This document shows positions 8,233 to 17,542 of a stretch of 64,000 nt of DNA, piece after piece. Position numbers and translations under genes: made by a program. Source of the stretch: Streptomyces endocoffeicus (lineage in GTDB: Bacteria > Actinomycetota > Actinomycetes > Streptomycetales > Streptomycetaceae); assembly GCF_016741935.1 (NCBI RefSeq), contig NZ_JAERRG010000005.1:388517-452516 (forward strand). The letters are read 5' to 3'. The notes under the pieces are model-generated. The model did no database searches, was not told the DNA's origin, and saw only the letters and a program-made list of their open reading frames with translations. The first letter of the stretch is position 1, and each line of letters starts with the position of its first letter.

Positions 8233-9279
8233 TCATCGCGCGGCCTCGAGCACGGAGACCAGGGACGCGGAGGACGACACCTTGACGAATTCCAGACCGG
8301 CTCGGTGGAACAGGGCCTCGAATTCCTCGGCGCTGCGTTCCCGTCCGGTCGACAGCGCCATCATGTTCAGATCCATCAGTGGCTCCAGACCCGGCTTGCC
8401 GACCTTGTCGATCAGGAGCTCCATCACCAGCACCCGTCCGCCGGGCCGAAGCGCCTCCCGGCAGTTGCGCAGGATCCGTACGCAGGAGTCGTCGTCCCAG
8501 TCGTGGAGGACGAATTTCAGCAGGTGCAGATCGCCGGACGGCACCTGGTCGAAGAAGTCGCCGCCCACGAAGCTGAACCGGTCCGTGACGCCGAGACTCT
8601 TGGCGGAGGCATCCGCCTCGGTGCCCGCGTGCGGAAGGTCGAGCACCATCCCGGTCAGTCCCGGATGCCGCCGCATCAGGGTCTGGACGAGGTTTCCGCC
8701 GGCGCCCCCGACATCCACGGCGACCTCGGCATCCTTGATGTCGATCACATCGGCCAGCTGATGGGCCAGGTTGTGAGTCATGGCAGTCATGGAGTTGGTG
8801 AAGACCTCTGCCTCCCCGGGCCGGGTGGCGAGCCAGTCGAAGAACGGCGCGCCGAGGGCGGCCCGTGCCGGGGTGGTGCCGGTGCGTATCGCGTCGGCCA
8901 GCCGCCCCCAGGGCAGCCAGTGCGATTCGGCACCACCCCACAGCGCCAGATCACGCAGGGAGTCGGGGTTGTCGGTACGCAAGGTGCCGAGCAGGGACGT
9001 GCTCTCGAACCTTTCCCCGTCCGTCGACGTCGCCAGCCCGAGCGAGGCACACGCCCGCAGGAACCGGAACGTCGCGTCGGGGTCCAGCGACTCCGACGCG
9101 GCCACCTCGGCCGCGGTGGCCCCACCCGGGTGGAGATGGTCGGCGATGCGCAACTCGGCCGCGGTCCGCACCACCTGGGTGACCCAGTAGCCGGTCATCA
9201 TCTGCATCATCCGTCCCGTGTCGCCCACAGGTGGACTTGCGGAACCAGCCGCAACGAATGGATGTTCGAAAAGTGCCAT
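8233..9279 (-). CDS. SAM-dependent O-methyltransferase (AMOT/plant OMT-like family)
   Basis: The 348-aa protein has an N-terminal winged-helix dimerisation domain (about 20-100) and a Rossmann methyltransferase domain with motif I VDVGGAGGNL (about 180), a DLPHA acidic strand and 'LKFVLHDWDD' with the His-Asp pair typical of this group. Such enzymes methylate phenolic or enolic hydroxyls of natural products such as polyketides. The ATG at 9279 (MALFEHP) is preceded by GAGGGGAA. The open frame extends upstream to 9558, but that part has no family match. It is first in the three-gene minus-strand set with the hemerythrin and LLM genes; substrate unknown. Confidence 0.85.
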   Translation of the reverse strand: MALFEHPFVAAGSASPPVGDTGRMMQMMTGYWVTQVVRTAAELRIADHLHPGGATAAEVAASESLDPDATFRFLRACASLGLATSTDGERFESTSLLGTLRTDNPDSLRDLALWGGAESHWLPWGRLADAIRTGTTPARAALGAPFFDWLATRPGEAEVFTNSMTAMTHNLAHQLADVIDIKDAEVAVDVGGAGGNLVQTLMRRHPGLTGMVLDLPHAGTEADASAKSLGVTDRFSFVGGDFFDQVPSGDLHLLKFVLHDWDDDSCVRILRNCREALRPGGRVLVMELLIDKVGKPGLEPLMDLNMMALSTGRERSAEEFEALFHRAGLEFVKVSSSASLVSVLEAAR

Positions 9280-9756
9280 GTGATTCCCCTCGACCCGGAA
9301 GTGGTGTGAGTCCGGAGAGCCCCGGGGCGGACGGTGGCCCACGGCATCTCTCCCTGAGCCGCTCCATTGCGCGGAGCGGCCATATGCAGAGAACGAACGG
9401 ATGGACACCGGGAGCGGTTCAATGACGCCGCTGGGGCCGCGCTCAGCAGACCCCAACGGCCTGCCGCGGCGAGGGCGAGGGCGAGGGCGAGGGCGAGGGC
9501 CCACCGCCACGGCGCCGAAAGGCGGGTGGTTCACGGGATTCCGTATGACCCACGTCACCGCTCGTTGCGGGGCGCTCCACGGGGCGGACCAGCACCGGCG
9601 AGATGGCTGCCACCGTCACTACTGAACCTTGTCGCCATGCCCTACGTGTCACTGACAGGTGGGTTCCGGGCATGCCCGGGGCCGCGCCGCACAGGCAGCT
9701 CGCCGACGCCGCGTCTTCTGCGGCGGGCGAGAACCGTCGGCAAGAAGGACATCGAC
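9280..9756. other. intergenic region with a GAGGGC hexamer repeat
   Basis: This about 480-bp gap separates the divergent methyltransferase and cupin genes. It contains five perfect GAGGGC hexamers (9471-9500). I see no credible coding sequence: the open frames that cross it lack Shine-Dalgarno signals and family patterns. Promoters for both flanking genes should lie here. Confidence 0.7.
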
Positions 9757-10194
9757 ATGAACAAGCGCATACGGGCTGGAGTGATCGCGGCTGTCGCCGC
9801 GACAGCAACGCTGGTGGGCGTCGCCACGGCCGAGGCGACACCGAGTGGTCCCGGTGTGACCGGCAAGATCATTTCGCAGACAACGGTGGGCGGCAAGGAC
9901 TACATCTTGCGCCAGATAACCATCCCCGCCGGTCAGAGCACCGGCTGGCACTTCCATGACGGCACTCTGTACGGCTACGTCGAGCAGGGAACGCTCAGCC
10001 ACTTCGACTCCACTTGCGAGTCCGACGGCACCTACGAGTCGGGCAGTTCGTTGACTGAACCCTCCGGTTCCCAGCAAGTGCACATCGGGCGCAACCTCGG
10101 TACCACGCCGGTCGTCCTGAACGTGCTGTATGTCCTCCCTCATGGTGCACCACTGTCGGAGGACGCCCCCAACCCTGGCTGCGACTTCCAGTAG
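9757..10194 (+). CDS. Secreted cupin-domain protein
   Basis: The 145-aa protein has a Sec signal peptide (KR-rich start, Ala-rich hydrophobic core, AEA-type cleavage near residue 27). A single cupin barrel follows, with motif 1 'PAGQSTGWHFHDGTLYGYVEQG' (metal-ligand His pair in WHFH) and a weaker motif 2 ending in VLYVLP. Two Cys (in STCES and PGCDF) could form a disulfide outside the cell. The ATG follows AAGAAGGAC. Bacterial secreted cupins of this size have no assigned substrate; sugar or metal binding is a guess. It is the last gene before the accessory region. Confidence 0.8.
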   Translation: MNKRIRAGVIAAVAATATLVGVATAEATPSGPGVTGKIISQTTVGGKDYILRQITIPAGQSTGWHFHDGTLYGYVEQGTLSHFDSTCESDGTYESGSSLTEPSGSQQVHIGRNLGTTPVVLNVLYVLPHGAPLSEDAPNPGCDFQ

Positions 10195-10235
10195 CCAAAC
10201 GGTTTCGGGCGCGCGCGGCTGAGCTCTGAGCTTCA

Positions 10236-10559
10236 TCAGCTTCTCTCGACGGGCCGCAGTCTCCGCCGGACCGCCCCCTCCCATGACGCGGCTTCCAACT
10301 CCGCACAGGCCCAGACGACTTCCGCTCGTTGCCCCCTGGCGGAGCCTTCCACGGCGATCCGCACTCGCCGTGTGTGTTCCTCCTCCACCCGCACGGCGGT
10401 GCGATGACGGATCCAGGTTCGCAGCAGCGTGACGATGGCGGTCAGCGCGGTGAGTGCGGCAAGCAAAGCGGGGTGCGGGGCGTCCAGCGTTCCCATGGCG
10501 AACTCCCGGAGTACGAGGTGGTGGCCGGTTGGCGATACCTCAACTCTCCAATCAGGCAC
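10236..10559 (-). CDS. small protein resembling EACC1 (effector-associated component)
   Basis: A 107-aa ORF divergent from the NACHT gene. It has a short N-terminal strand, one hydrophobic helix (about 32-50: ALLAALTALTAIVTLLRTWI), then a basic patch and a RVRIAVEG strand. This 'hydrophobic helix, tryptophan/arginine, strand-G' profile resembles the actinobacterial EACC1 domain, usually encoded next to NTPase or caspase-type conflict systems. The start is GTG with a weak GGAAA. Homology is not certain, and the ORF could be a chance frame opposite other open frames; its position next to a NACHT NTPase is the main supporting context. Confidence 0.45.
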   Translation of the reverse strand: MPDWRVEVSPTGHHLVLREFAMGTLDAPHPALLAALTALTAIVTLLRTWIRHRTAVRVEEEHTRRVRIAVEGSARGQRAEVVWACAELEAASWEGAVRRRLRPVERS

Positions 10560-10620
10560 GGATTTCCATCTAGGCTGGAGAAACTCCGGGAAACCGGATC
10601 GCTGACGCAGTGGGGGACTG

Positions 10621-13600
10621 ATGGCCGGAGGACGCCCACCGAAGGACGGCGGGCAGAAGCGCTACCCAGAACTCGAAGAGTTAGCTGCCTGGTTCCGCCA
10701 GGCGATGACTGACGCGGGGTACGAGAGCCCAAACGCGGTCGTCCGCGCGGAGATCGCCCACAAGAACGTTGTGTACGGCATTCACGGTGCCTCCAGGTTC
10801 CTCAAGTTAGAAGTCGTCCGGGCGCTGGCCGTCGGATTGCGGCGTGATCCTGCTGAGGTCGTGCCGTTGTGGACCAAGGCCAAGGAAGCAGTGGACCGGG
10901 CCGCCGCGGCCCGCCGCGCCGCCGAGACGCCCCACCTCACCTCCTGGGCAGAGTTACCCCTGCCGGATCTCGCTCTGCGTAATCTGATGGATGCGCAGAG
11001 CAGAGCCGTTGAGCGGCTGCCGTACGACAAGCTCGGGGTCGAGGAGCCACCGCTGTCCGCGGTGTACGTACGACAGCGGATACGCACCTCAATCCACACG
11101 GGAGACAGCTCCAACCGTGGGGGCGTACGGGCGGACGATGACAGCGCACAGCGGATGACGGACGCCGGGGGCAACGACGGCCAAGTCCTCGATTCCCTAC
11201 TGCCCGTGCCGGACGCGCTGGCACGGCATGAGCACCTACTGATCACGGGAGAGCCAGGTGCGGGCAAGTCCACGCTCTCCAGCCAGGTGGCGTGGGCCCT
11301 CTCCAGGATCTGGCTGGGCCAGGACAGCAGCCTTGACGCACCGATCTCCGAACCCGTCATCCCGATCCGTATCGCGGCACGGACCCTCGTCGACCAGAGC
11401 GGCTCGTGGAGCGGAGCGCTTGGCCAGGCGGCACGCCGCAGCCTCGGCGGCAGCCTTGTCGCGGACCCCGATCCGGGCCTGTTCGGCGGTCGGGTGCAGG
11501 GCGCGCGGTGGCTGGTCATGGTGGACGGACTCGACGAGATAGCCGATCGCGACACACGTTCGGACGTCATACGCACCATCGCCCAACACGCACGTGCCGG
11601 CAGCGACTACCGGTTCATGGTAACCAGCCGTCCGCTTCCCGAGGGTGAACTCGCACCACTGCGTAGTCCGCTCATCGGCGCCTATGGCATGGAGCCTTTC
11701 GACGCAGCTGAGCTGCGGGACTTCGCAGGCAAGTGGTTCGCGGCGCAGTACGAGGACAACAAGGAACGAGCCCTGGCCGCGGCCGATCGCTTCCTGAAGG
11801 AGACTGAGGACGGCCGCCTGCGCGAACTCGTGCGCAACCCCCTACTCGCCACGATCGCCGCCGTGAACGCCACCGTCGACTGGTCCCGCCCCCTGCCCAC
11901 CAGCCGTCTCAGTCTCTACCAGCGTTTCTGCGAACACCTGTTGACGCGCGGGGCGAGCGCCGCGACAGTCCGCACCGAGCTGAACCGGCGCTATCGCGAT
12001 GATCCCGAACGGTGCTCGTTTCACCTGTGGCTCGACCAGCACAAGGCTGAGATTTTGGGCGCACTGGGCAAGTGCCGCCTCAATGGTGAGGAGCTCTTGT
12101 CGGAGGCGGCTCTGAATTGGGTGCGGGAACACTCCCAAGAGCAGCGTCTGCTGGCGGGCTGGGAGGCAGATGTCCGAGAGTTTCTCCAGGGAACGGGCCT
12201 ACTGGTAACCGAAGAAGGGGACTATAGGTTCCTGCATTATTCTTTCGCGGAATTCATTGCCGCACAGTCGTACGCGCTGGAGATCCCGCCGGATTTCTCG
12301 GACGTCGAGGAATGGATTCGACGGGCCTTTAAAGACGACGAGCGAACCTTCGCGATTTTTCTCTTTTGCATGTGGTCCGAGCGCAAGGAGTGCGAGGCAG
12401 ACCGCATCGCGAACCACCTGTTACATGGCGCATCAGGAGGGTATGATCGGCCGTTGCTGGCGGGGTTATTACTGGCCGAAGGCGTTCCCTTCGGAGAGGT
12501 GAATCGTGCACTGATACTCGATCGCCTTGAAGCCATCGCGCGCAACGAGGAAGACGATGAATGCGAGAAGGCATGTGAGGTGCTAGGGGCTCTGGGTGGG
12601 CAGCCAGGCGTTCTCCAGCGACTGGAACGCATGGCCGCATCGGAGATACTGGAACCCATGCTGCGACTCCATGCGGTTCAGGCGTTCAGCCAGGCGGGCG
12701 ACGCAGATGCGGCAGAACAGCTACTCGGCTCGCTGCTGGATTCTATATACGGAGCGATCCATCGGGCTGCACACGTAGCCTGCTCAATTGGCGAGGGCGC
12801 ACGCGAGAAAGTGCATCGGCGGGCCCAGGCTCTCGCAGAGAATCCAACGACAACCATCTACGTGCTGTCGCGGGCGGCCGTTGCTCTTGAGCATCTTGAA
12901 CATCCACACGAAGCGGCGGAAGTTGCCCGCAAAGTGTTAGAGAGCCCCCAAGCCAAAGCGGCCGATCTGAAGCGAGCCGTGGAATCCTGGATAAAAGCGC
13001 GCCCTGCAGAGGTGGAAATTGTCGCGCAACTGGCACTCAGCCGCCCACCATTTGATCAACGGGGGAGGGCAACCGTCGCCGAGGTACTGGAAAAACTCGG
13101 CGAGCCGGAGACGGCTGCGTGCATCGCGGGCGAGGTGCTTGGATCGAATACGCCCGACGCCGTGGCCTTGCGATCGGCAGTTCGCACATGGACCAATGTG
13201 CGGGGTCCAGAGGGCCGTTCCACGGTGATGGCGGCATTTGCGAACAGCAGCGCGGACTTGGGGCATGACCTGGACACTCCAGCGGCTCTCCTGGAGTCTG
13301 TAGCCGCGTTCTCGGAGGGAACGGAGATCGCCGACTGGGCCCACAACGTACTTGGCGCACACCGTTGGGGCACCTTCGAGGGCGGTAGCGTGGTGTCCGC
13401 CTGGCTGGCGGCCGAGGGCACAACCAGGGTCGGGGCGGTCATGGAGAGGATAGGCCGGGGCCGATACCTTGAGGGTTACGCAAGGGCTGAAACCGCAGAG
13501 ACATTCCTTAATTCAGGGGCACGGCAGGAGGCAGGAGAACTTGCCGAGAGAGCTCTGCGCACTCCCAATCTCTCCCGTGCTCGATACCAGCAGGCGGCCA

Positions 13601-14211
13601 GCGTGCTGCTCAAAATTGAGGGCCACCACGCGGCAATCCAGATGGAGAACATCTGGGAAAGTTCATCCGGTTTGGACGTAAACAGCTCCTGGCTGGCCGG
13701 CGTCTTAGACGCATGCTCCGACCAAAGTGCAGAATCTGCCCTCTCGGATGCCGCAGTCTGTCGCCTCGCACGGGAACTCATCGGGCTCGGAGCCGTAAAG
13801 AACGAAGACGTCGTCCTTGCGCTAGGGGCGCTCGTATTAGTCGGCGGACGTGAATTTTTTCCGTACATCCTGGAGACAACGAAAACGCATTCCGGACTCT
13901 CCTGGACGGACAAATGCAATATCGCTCAAGGGTTGGCCGCGCTCGGAGAGCGTGCTTACGCCCTGGAGTTGTGGCGGCATCTCATCAGCCTTCCCTGTCC
14001 ACCGGAAAAGGTGGAGCTCCGGCTGATGATGGATCTGCAATCAGCCGAGGCAACCAAGGAAGCCGCAGGCTGGATGCGCGAGCTAATCGAAGACCCGAAT
14101 ACCCATTCTCCACGCCGTCTCCGACTCGGCCAGTTACTCGCTTGGCTGGCTGCGGCAGATCCCCAGCTCACTGAGGGCCCGGACGGGCCTTTATCGACTC
14201 CCCAGGAATGA
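10621..14211 (+). CDS. HTH-NACHT NTPase with helical-repeat C-terminus (candidate defence protein)
   Basis: 1196 aa. Residues about 10-90 look like an XRE-type helix-turn-helix. A NACHT STAND domain follows, with Walker A GEPGAGKST (about 210-218) and an extended Walker B LVMVDGLDEIAD (about 298-309), then a winged-helix/ARC region. The remaining about 600 residues are alpha-helical TPR/HEAT-like repeats ('YARAETAETFLNSGARQEAGEL' style). In bacteria such STAND proteins often act as anti-phage sensors that oligomerise on binding a trigger. No effector domain is obvious, so the HTH end may recruit a partner. The start follows GGGGGACTG. The 3' end overlaps a convergent gene by 44 bp. Function in this strain is inference. 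Confidence 0.8.
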   Translation: MAGGRPPKDGGQKRYPELEELAAWFRQAMTDAGYESPNAVVRAEIAHKNVVYGIHGASRFLKLEVVRALAVGLRRDPAEVVPLWTKAKEAVDRAAAARRAAETPHLTSWAELPLPDLALRNLMDAQSRAVERLPYDKLGVEEPPLSAVYVRQRIRTSIHTGDSSNRGGVRADDDSAQRMTDAGGNDGQVLDSLLPVPDALARHEHLLITGEPGAGKSTLSSQVAWALSRIWLGQDSSLDAPISEPVIPIRIAARTLVDQSGSWSGALGQAARRSLGGSLVADPDPGLFGGRVQGARWLVMVDGLDEIADRDTRSDVIRTIAQHARAGSDYRFMVTSRPLPEGELAPLRSPLIGAYGMEPFDAAELRDFAGKWFAAQYEDNKERALAAADRFLKETEDGRLRELVRNPLLATIAAVNATVDWSRPLPTSRLSLYQRFCEHLLTRGASAATVRTELNRRYRDDPERCSFHLWLDQHKAEILGALGKCRLNGEELLSEAALNWVREHSQEQRLLAGWEADVREFLQGTGLLVTEEGDYRFLHYSFAEFIAAQSYALEIPPDFSDVEEWIRRAFKDDERTFAIFLFCMWSERKECEADRIANHLLHGASGGYDRPLLAGLLLAEGVPFGEVNRALILDRLEAIARNEEDDECEKACEVLGALGGQPGVLQRLERMAASEILEPMLRLHAVQAFSQAGDADAAEQLLGSLLDSIYGAIHRAAHVACSIGEGAREKVHRRAQALAENPTTTIYVLSRAAVALEHLEHPHEAAEVARKVLESPQAKAADLKRAVESWIKARPAEVEIVAQLALSRPPFDQRGRATVAEVLEKLGEPETAACIAGEVLGSNTPDAVALRSAVRTWTNVRGPEGRSTVMAAFANSSADLGHDLDTPAALLESVAAFSEGTEIADWAHNVLGAHRWGTFEGGSVVSAWLAAEGTTRVGAVMERIGRGRYLEGYARAETAETFLNSGARQEAGELAERALRTPNLSRARYQQAASVLLKIEGHHAAIQMENIWESSSGLDVNSSWLAGVLDACSDQSAESALSDAAVCRLARELIGLGAVKNEDVVLALGALVLVGGREFFPYILETTKTHSGLSWTDKCNIAQGLAALGERAYALELWRHLISLPCPPEKVELRLMMDLQSAEATKEAAGWMRELIEDPNTHSPRRLRLGQLLAWLAAADPQLTEGPDGPLSTPQE

Positions 14212-15184
14212 GCCACGTCCCGCACGCTGATCGGCCTTGCCATTCCCCATACGCAAGTCGCGGGGCTGCGATCAGCTGGCTCAGGCTGGGGGTGAGCGCC
14301 AGGAATACGCCGCAGCGCAGCCGTACGGCGTTGAGAACGGACGCCAGTGCCACGGCGACCAGGACCGCGGCGAGCCTCGCGAAGGGGGCGATGAAGGCGG
14401 CGAAGCTTTCGGGGGGCTCTGTCACGAAGCCGTTCAACGCCCAGCAGCAGACTGCCAGGACCGGGATCCCGCCGGCGCACAGAGCAAGCATGGTGTTGGC
14501 CGCATCGTCGAGCAGCGGACGCGGAGCAGGGCGCACCGGCACCGGTCTGCCCAGCTCCTCCAACCACTCTCTCCGCGCTTCCCGGGCTTCGCGCTCTCCG
14601 ATGTCCTCGGGCCTGTCACGGGCCAATTCCCCCAGCGCCCGGACAGCCGCGCATACACCTCCGACCGACAGGCCCAGAAGGAGAGGCCGTTCCAAGCCGA
14701 GGATCCCGTGGGCCACTACTGCCGCGGTGACGGCTGCGGGAGCTCCCCACACGGCTGCGGTGCAGAACGCATCGCGGAGCGGAGGGCGCGCGTAGGTGGG
14801 CCGGAGCCGTGCCCAGCCCGCGGCGAATATGACCCCCACCGTGCCCATGAACAACCCCGTGGCGCCGGTGAGGAGCGAATCGTCGCTGCCCAGTTGGGTG
14901 ATGTGCCAGATCGCGAAGACCGGCATCCACACGATCCCGTGCGTGACCGCTATTGCCAGGAGCCAGCAGACGGGGGGCTCCTCCAAGGCCTCGGTCCTGG
15001 TGGCGAACCCCGCGCCGATGCCCACCCCGAGACCTGCCGCAGCGCAGAGGACGCAGAGGAACAGCGCCCGCGTCCCCAGCGGAACTCCGCTTCCGGGAGA
15101 AGGTTTTGGGCAACGCAGTACAGCGGTTCGACTCTCGGCGCGAGTTCGGGAGTGACCACGGGTGGAAACCGGAAGGGTCTTCAC
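14168..15184 (-). CDS. hypothetical multi-pass membrane protein, 5' end doubtful
   Basis: The 338-aa ORF has about six to eight hydrophobic stretches (about 40-60, 75-95, 105-125, 140-160, 165-180, 230-250, 265-290) separated by charged loops. No family is recognised. The first about 33 residues are antisense to a decayed integrase on the other strand, so the annotated GTG start is probably not ancestral and the gene may be 5'-truncated or re-started at a junction. No clear Shine-Dalgarno is seen. The 3' end runs 44 bp into the end of the NACHT gene. Confidence 0.55.
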   Translation of the reverse strand: MKTLPVSTRGHSRTRAESRTAVLRCPKPSPGSGVPLGTRALFLCVLCAAAGLGVGIGAGFATRTEALEEPPVCWLLAIAVTHGIVWMPVFAIWHITQLGSDDSLLTGATGLFMGTVGVIFAAGWARLRPTYARPPLRDAFCTAAVWGAPAAVTAAVVAHGILGLERPLLLGLSVGGVCAAVRALGELARDRPEDIGEREAREARREWLEELGRPVPVRPAPRPLLDDAANTMLALCAGGIPVLAVCCWALNGFVTEPPESFAAFIAPFARLAAVLVAVALASVLNAVRLRCGVFLALTPSLSQLIAAPRLAYGEWQGRSACGTWLIPGESIKARPGPQ

Positions 15185-15740
15185 CCGTGAGAACGGCTAA
15201 CCGCTCCACCCCGTTAATGTCACGAGGCGGTTCATCGAGCTGTATGGAGGAGATCGGCCTCCCGCCGGTCCCGGCTCCACGACCTCCGTCATTCATGGTG
15301 CCGCGACTCTGGCTCACGCGGCCGGTGCCGACCTGAAGGACATCCAGGAGATGCTCGGCCACTCCTCGATCACCATCACGCCGGACGCGTACACGAGCCT
15401 GCTCCCCGAGGCGGACCTGGCGATGGCCGAGACTGCGGCCCGGCTCGTGGCGCGCGCACTCGCCGCCTCCGAGGACACCGCTTCCGACGCGGAGTCGAAG
15501 GCCGACGGCACGGAGAAGTCCGGCGCGGAGGCAGTGTCGGATGATGCTGATCCATTGGGAGATTTTCGGGAGATCTACCCCCCGTCCGCTCACGCACCGC
15601 TCACGCAAACGGCCCCGGACGCGGAGTCCGAGGCCGAACAGGGCGCCTCCCTGAGGGAGAAACTCCAGGTCAGCGACTTAACGCATGGTGCCCCCGGCAG
15701 GATTCGAACCTGCGACACCCGCTTTAGGAGTTTTCCCTGA
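15120..15740 (+). pseudogene. decayed tyrosine integrase (C-terminal catalytic part) abutting attL
   Basis: Reading across frames gives VFTRENG, stop (TAA 15198-15200), PLHPVNVTRRFIELY, then EEIGLPPV, RLHDLRH, and GAATLAHAAGADLKDIQEM/LGHSS, then a TYR in DAYTSLLPE. These are the box II motifs (HxLRH, LGHSS, Tyr) of a phage-type integrase. It carries one stop and three frame-breaking insertions: +1 G at about 15246, +1 C at about 15272 and a TCAT duplication at about 15289-15296. The tail reads into the tRNA 3' repeat, so the gene once ended next to the same attachment site. It is unlike the intact integrase at 46.3-47.6 kb, so it marks an older insertion. Confidence 0.85.
15688..15730. repeat. 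attL: 43-bp copy of the tRNA-Arg(CCT) 3' part
   Basis: The 43 bases at 15688-15730 are identical to 48138-48180. They cover the tRNA-Arg gene from the anticodon loop to the 3' end plus one base, but the 5' half of a tRNA is absent here, so no functional tRNA is made. This is the left boundary of the integrated element. Confidence 0.95.
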
Positions 15741-16116
15741 GCGCAGCTGTGACCTGCGAAAACGTCGACTGTGTGGCCCCTGGTCTGGGAAAACACCCCT
15801 CCGTAGTTCTCACGTGTTCGCGGGGTTTCCTGGCCTCATGTGTGCTGAATCCGTTCCGCGTGGGGACCGATTTGACGGCATGGAGTCCAGGCTTGGTTCG
15901 GTGGTCGCATTACGGATCCACTCTGTCGGCTAGGTCGGGCCAACAAACCAGCGTTCGGGTGCGGAGACGGCTCTTCGGTCGGATGCCTAGCCCTGCGGGG
16001 TGCCCAGGCGTGAGCCCCGTGCCGGCGCTCGTGAGCCTGTTCCGTGGACCGGATCAGACCCACGAGCTGCGCCCGTGAAAGGGCAGAGTGACGCCTGTGC
16101 TTACGTTTAACGTGGA
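15731..16116. other. intergenic stretch just inside attL
   Basis: This 386-bp stretch lies between attL and the first element gene. The open frames crossing it have no start signals or family features. Terminal integrase or Xis arm sites may lie here, but I see no clear repeats. Confidence 0.5.
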
Positions 16117-17460
16117 CTAATCGCGCAGCAGGCGCATAGCCAGTACGGAACCGTCCGGATGGATGGAGACGGGACCGTTCCAGCGTGGGGCCCAGATGCC
16201 GCGTGGCCATGTGGACCGGCGGGCGTAGATTTCCCGGCGGTACTGTTCCACCCGTCCTTCCTCAAGGTGACGGAAGAGATCTTCCGCGACTCCGGAGAAC
16301 GCCTCGACTCGCTTCCGGTTGAGCCGGAAGACATGGTCGGTGCCGACGAAGTCGATGCCGAAGAACCGATGCCGTGCGTCCTGGACGCTGTCCGTGGCCG
16401 CATGGGTCAACCTTGCGAAGTGTCGTTGCCCTTGCCGTTTCGTCAGGTACTGGACGGTCGCACTTGTGTCTCCAGCGAAGGCCGTAAGGCCGGCTGCGGC
16501 TGTGTGGGCAAGCACGTGTTGAAACCACCCGTACAGTTCGGGACTCACGTGATAGCCGGGTTCGGGCTCCGCGGGCTTGTCGTTTTGCGAGGGTGGCTGG
16601 ATGCCGGGATACACGTTTTCGTCTTCCAACGGGTGATCAAGAACGCGCTCCGGAGCGTCCAGCCAACCTCCCTCTCCACCCGCCTCCAGGGTGTGAACCG
16701 CCAGCGGGCCGTCGAGTGGGAGTTCTGTGCTGAACACCAGACACGGTGTCTCGTCCCACGCCCCGATGTGCACTGCCTCCACGTGGGCGGAAGCCGAGGC
16801 AAGCTGAGTGTGAGAGGCGGAGAGCCCGCTGTGGTTGCCCTTACAAGCGATCGGGAAGACGCGAGAGGGCTCGCCGGGCCTCCATACTTCGGCGAAGAAC
16901 TGCGGTCGGTATCGGTAACCCGACTTTGGACCGGAGTCCCTGCTGGTTAAGGCCCACCCTGCGCGCAGAGCTGTGTCAGCCGGCACGATCGAGACGAAGT
17001 GGTTTGGATAGCGCCTACTCAGGAGCCGTGTAGCGAGAGCCAGCGCGAATCCGGTGCCGAGTTCTCCCGACTGAAGCGCCTTGTAGTACTCCGCGGTCTC
17101 CTTGCCCTCGGCGGAGAGCGCCATGAAGGAGTCCGCGTTCCCGGTCAGAGCTTGGTTGTACTTCAGGCAGCCCCAGTGCTCGGCGAGGCCGCGTCCCGCT
17201 CCGCGTCGTGCCAAGGTGATTGCCCGTCCAAAAGAGTGCAGCACATCCCAGGGCGTGAGTTGTGCGAGTCGGCCGAGATCCTTTGCGGGTATCGGGTCCA
17301 GCCCAGGCTTCCGGCGAAGCCGGTCGAGCTCCTTCTCCTCTCTCTGCTTGTCGTCGTCCGCCGCCGCGATGCTCACGTCCCCGGCCAGTTCCGTGTTCGA
17401 GTGGACCGCGACGTTGGACGGCTCCGCAAGGTCCCTCAGCACTTCTGCCGTGATCTTCAA
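16117..17460 (-). CDS. unknown protein, third gene of helicase/HEPN operon
   Basis: The 447-aa protein is not recognised. The TTG start (MKITAEVLRDLAEPSN) lies behind GAGGGGGAGC, 82 bp after the HEPN-like gene; a longer frame to 17589 overlaps that gene and looks spurious. The N-terminal third is helical and charged (KQREEKELDRLRRK near 35-48). Mid-protein there is a strand pair 'FFAEVWRPGEP...FPIACKG' that loosely resembles the E-x-K core of PD-(D/E)XK folds; this is only a suggestion. The C-terminal third is Trp/Arg-rich (RGIWAPRWNGP). Same strand and close spacing make it the last gene of a putative three-gene defence operon. Confidence 0.7.
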   Translation of the reverse strand: MKITAEVLRDLAEPSNVAVHSNTELAGDVSIAAADDDKQREEKELDRLRRKPGLDPIPAKDLGRLAQLTPWDVLHSFGRAITLARRGAGRGLAEHWGCLKYNQALTGNADSFMALSAEGKETAEYYKALQSGELGTGFALALATRLLSRRYPNHFVSIVPADTALRAGWALTSRDSGPKSGYRYRPQFFAEVWRPGEPSRVFPIACKGNHSGLSASHTQLASASAHVEAVHIGAWDETPCLVFSTELPLDGPLAVHTLEAGGEGGWLDAPERVLDHPLEDENVYPGIQPPSQNDKPAEPEPGYHVSPELYGWFQHVLAHTAAAGLTAFAGDTSATVQYLTKRQGQRHFARLTHAATDSVQDARHRFFGIDFVGTDHVFRLNRKRVEAFSGVAEDLFRHLEEGRVEQYRREIYARRSTWPRGIWAPRWNGPVSIHPDGSVLAMRLLRD

Positions 17461-17542
17461 TCTGCTCCCCCTCGTGATCCGATGTGCCTGGATTGAGCAC
17501 TTGTGGCCCGACAGCCACGCCGCAGATTTCTTGCGTGACGGC

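Noticed and set aside
15688..15760. second tRNA gene at attL
   Set aside because: Only the 3' part of a tRNA is present; no acceptor-stem 5' strand or D-arm exists.
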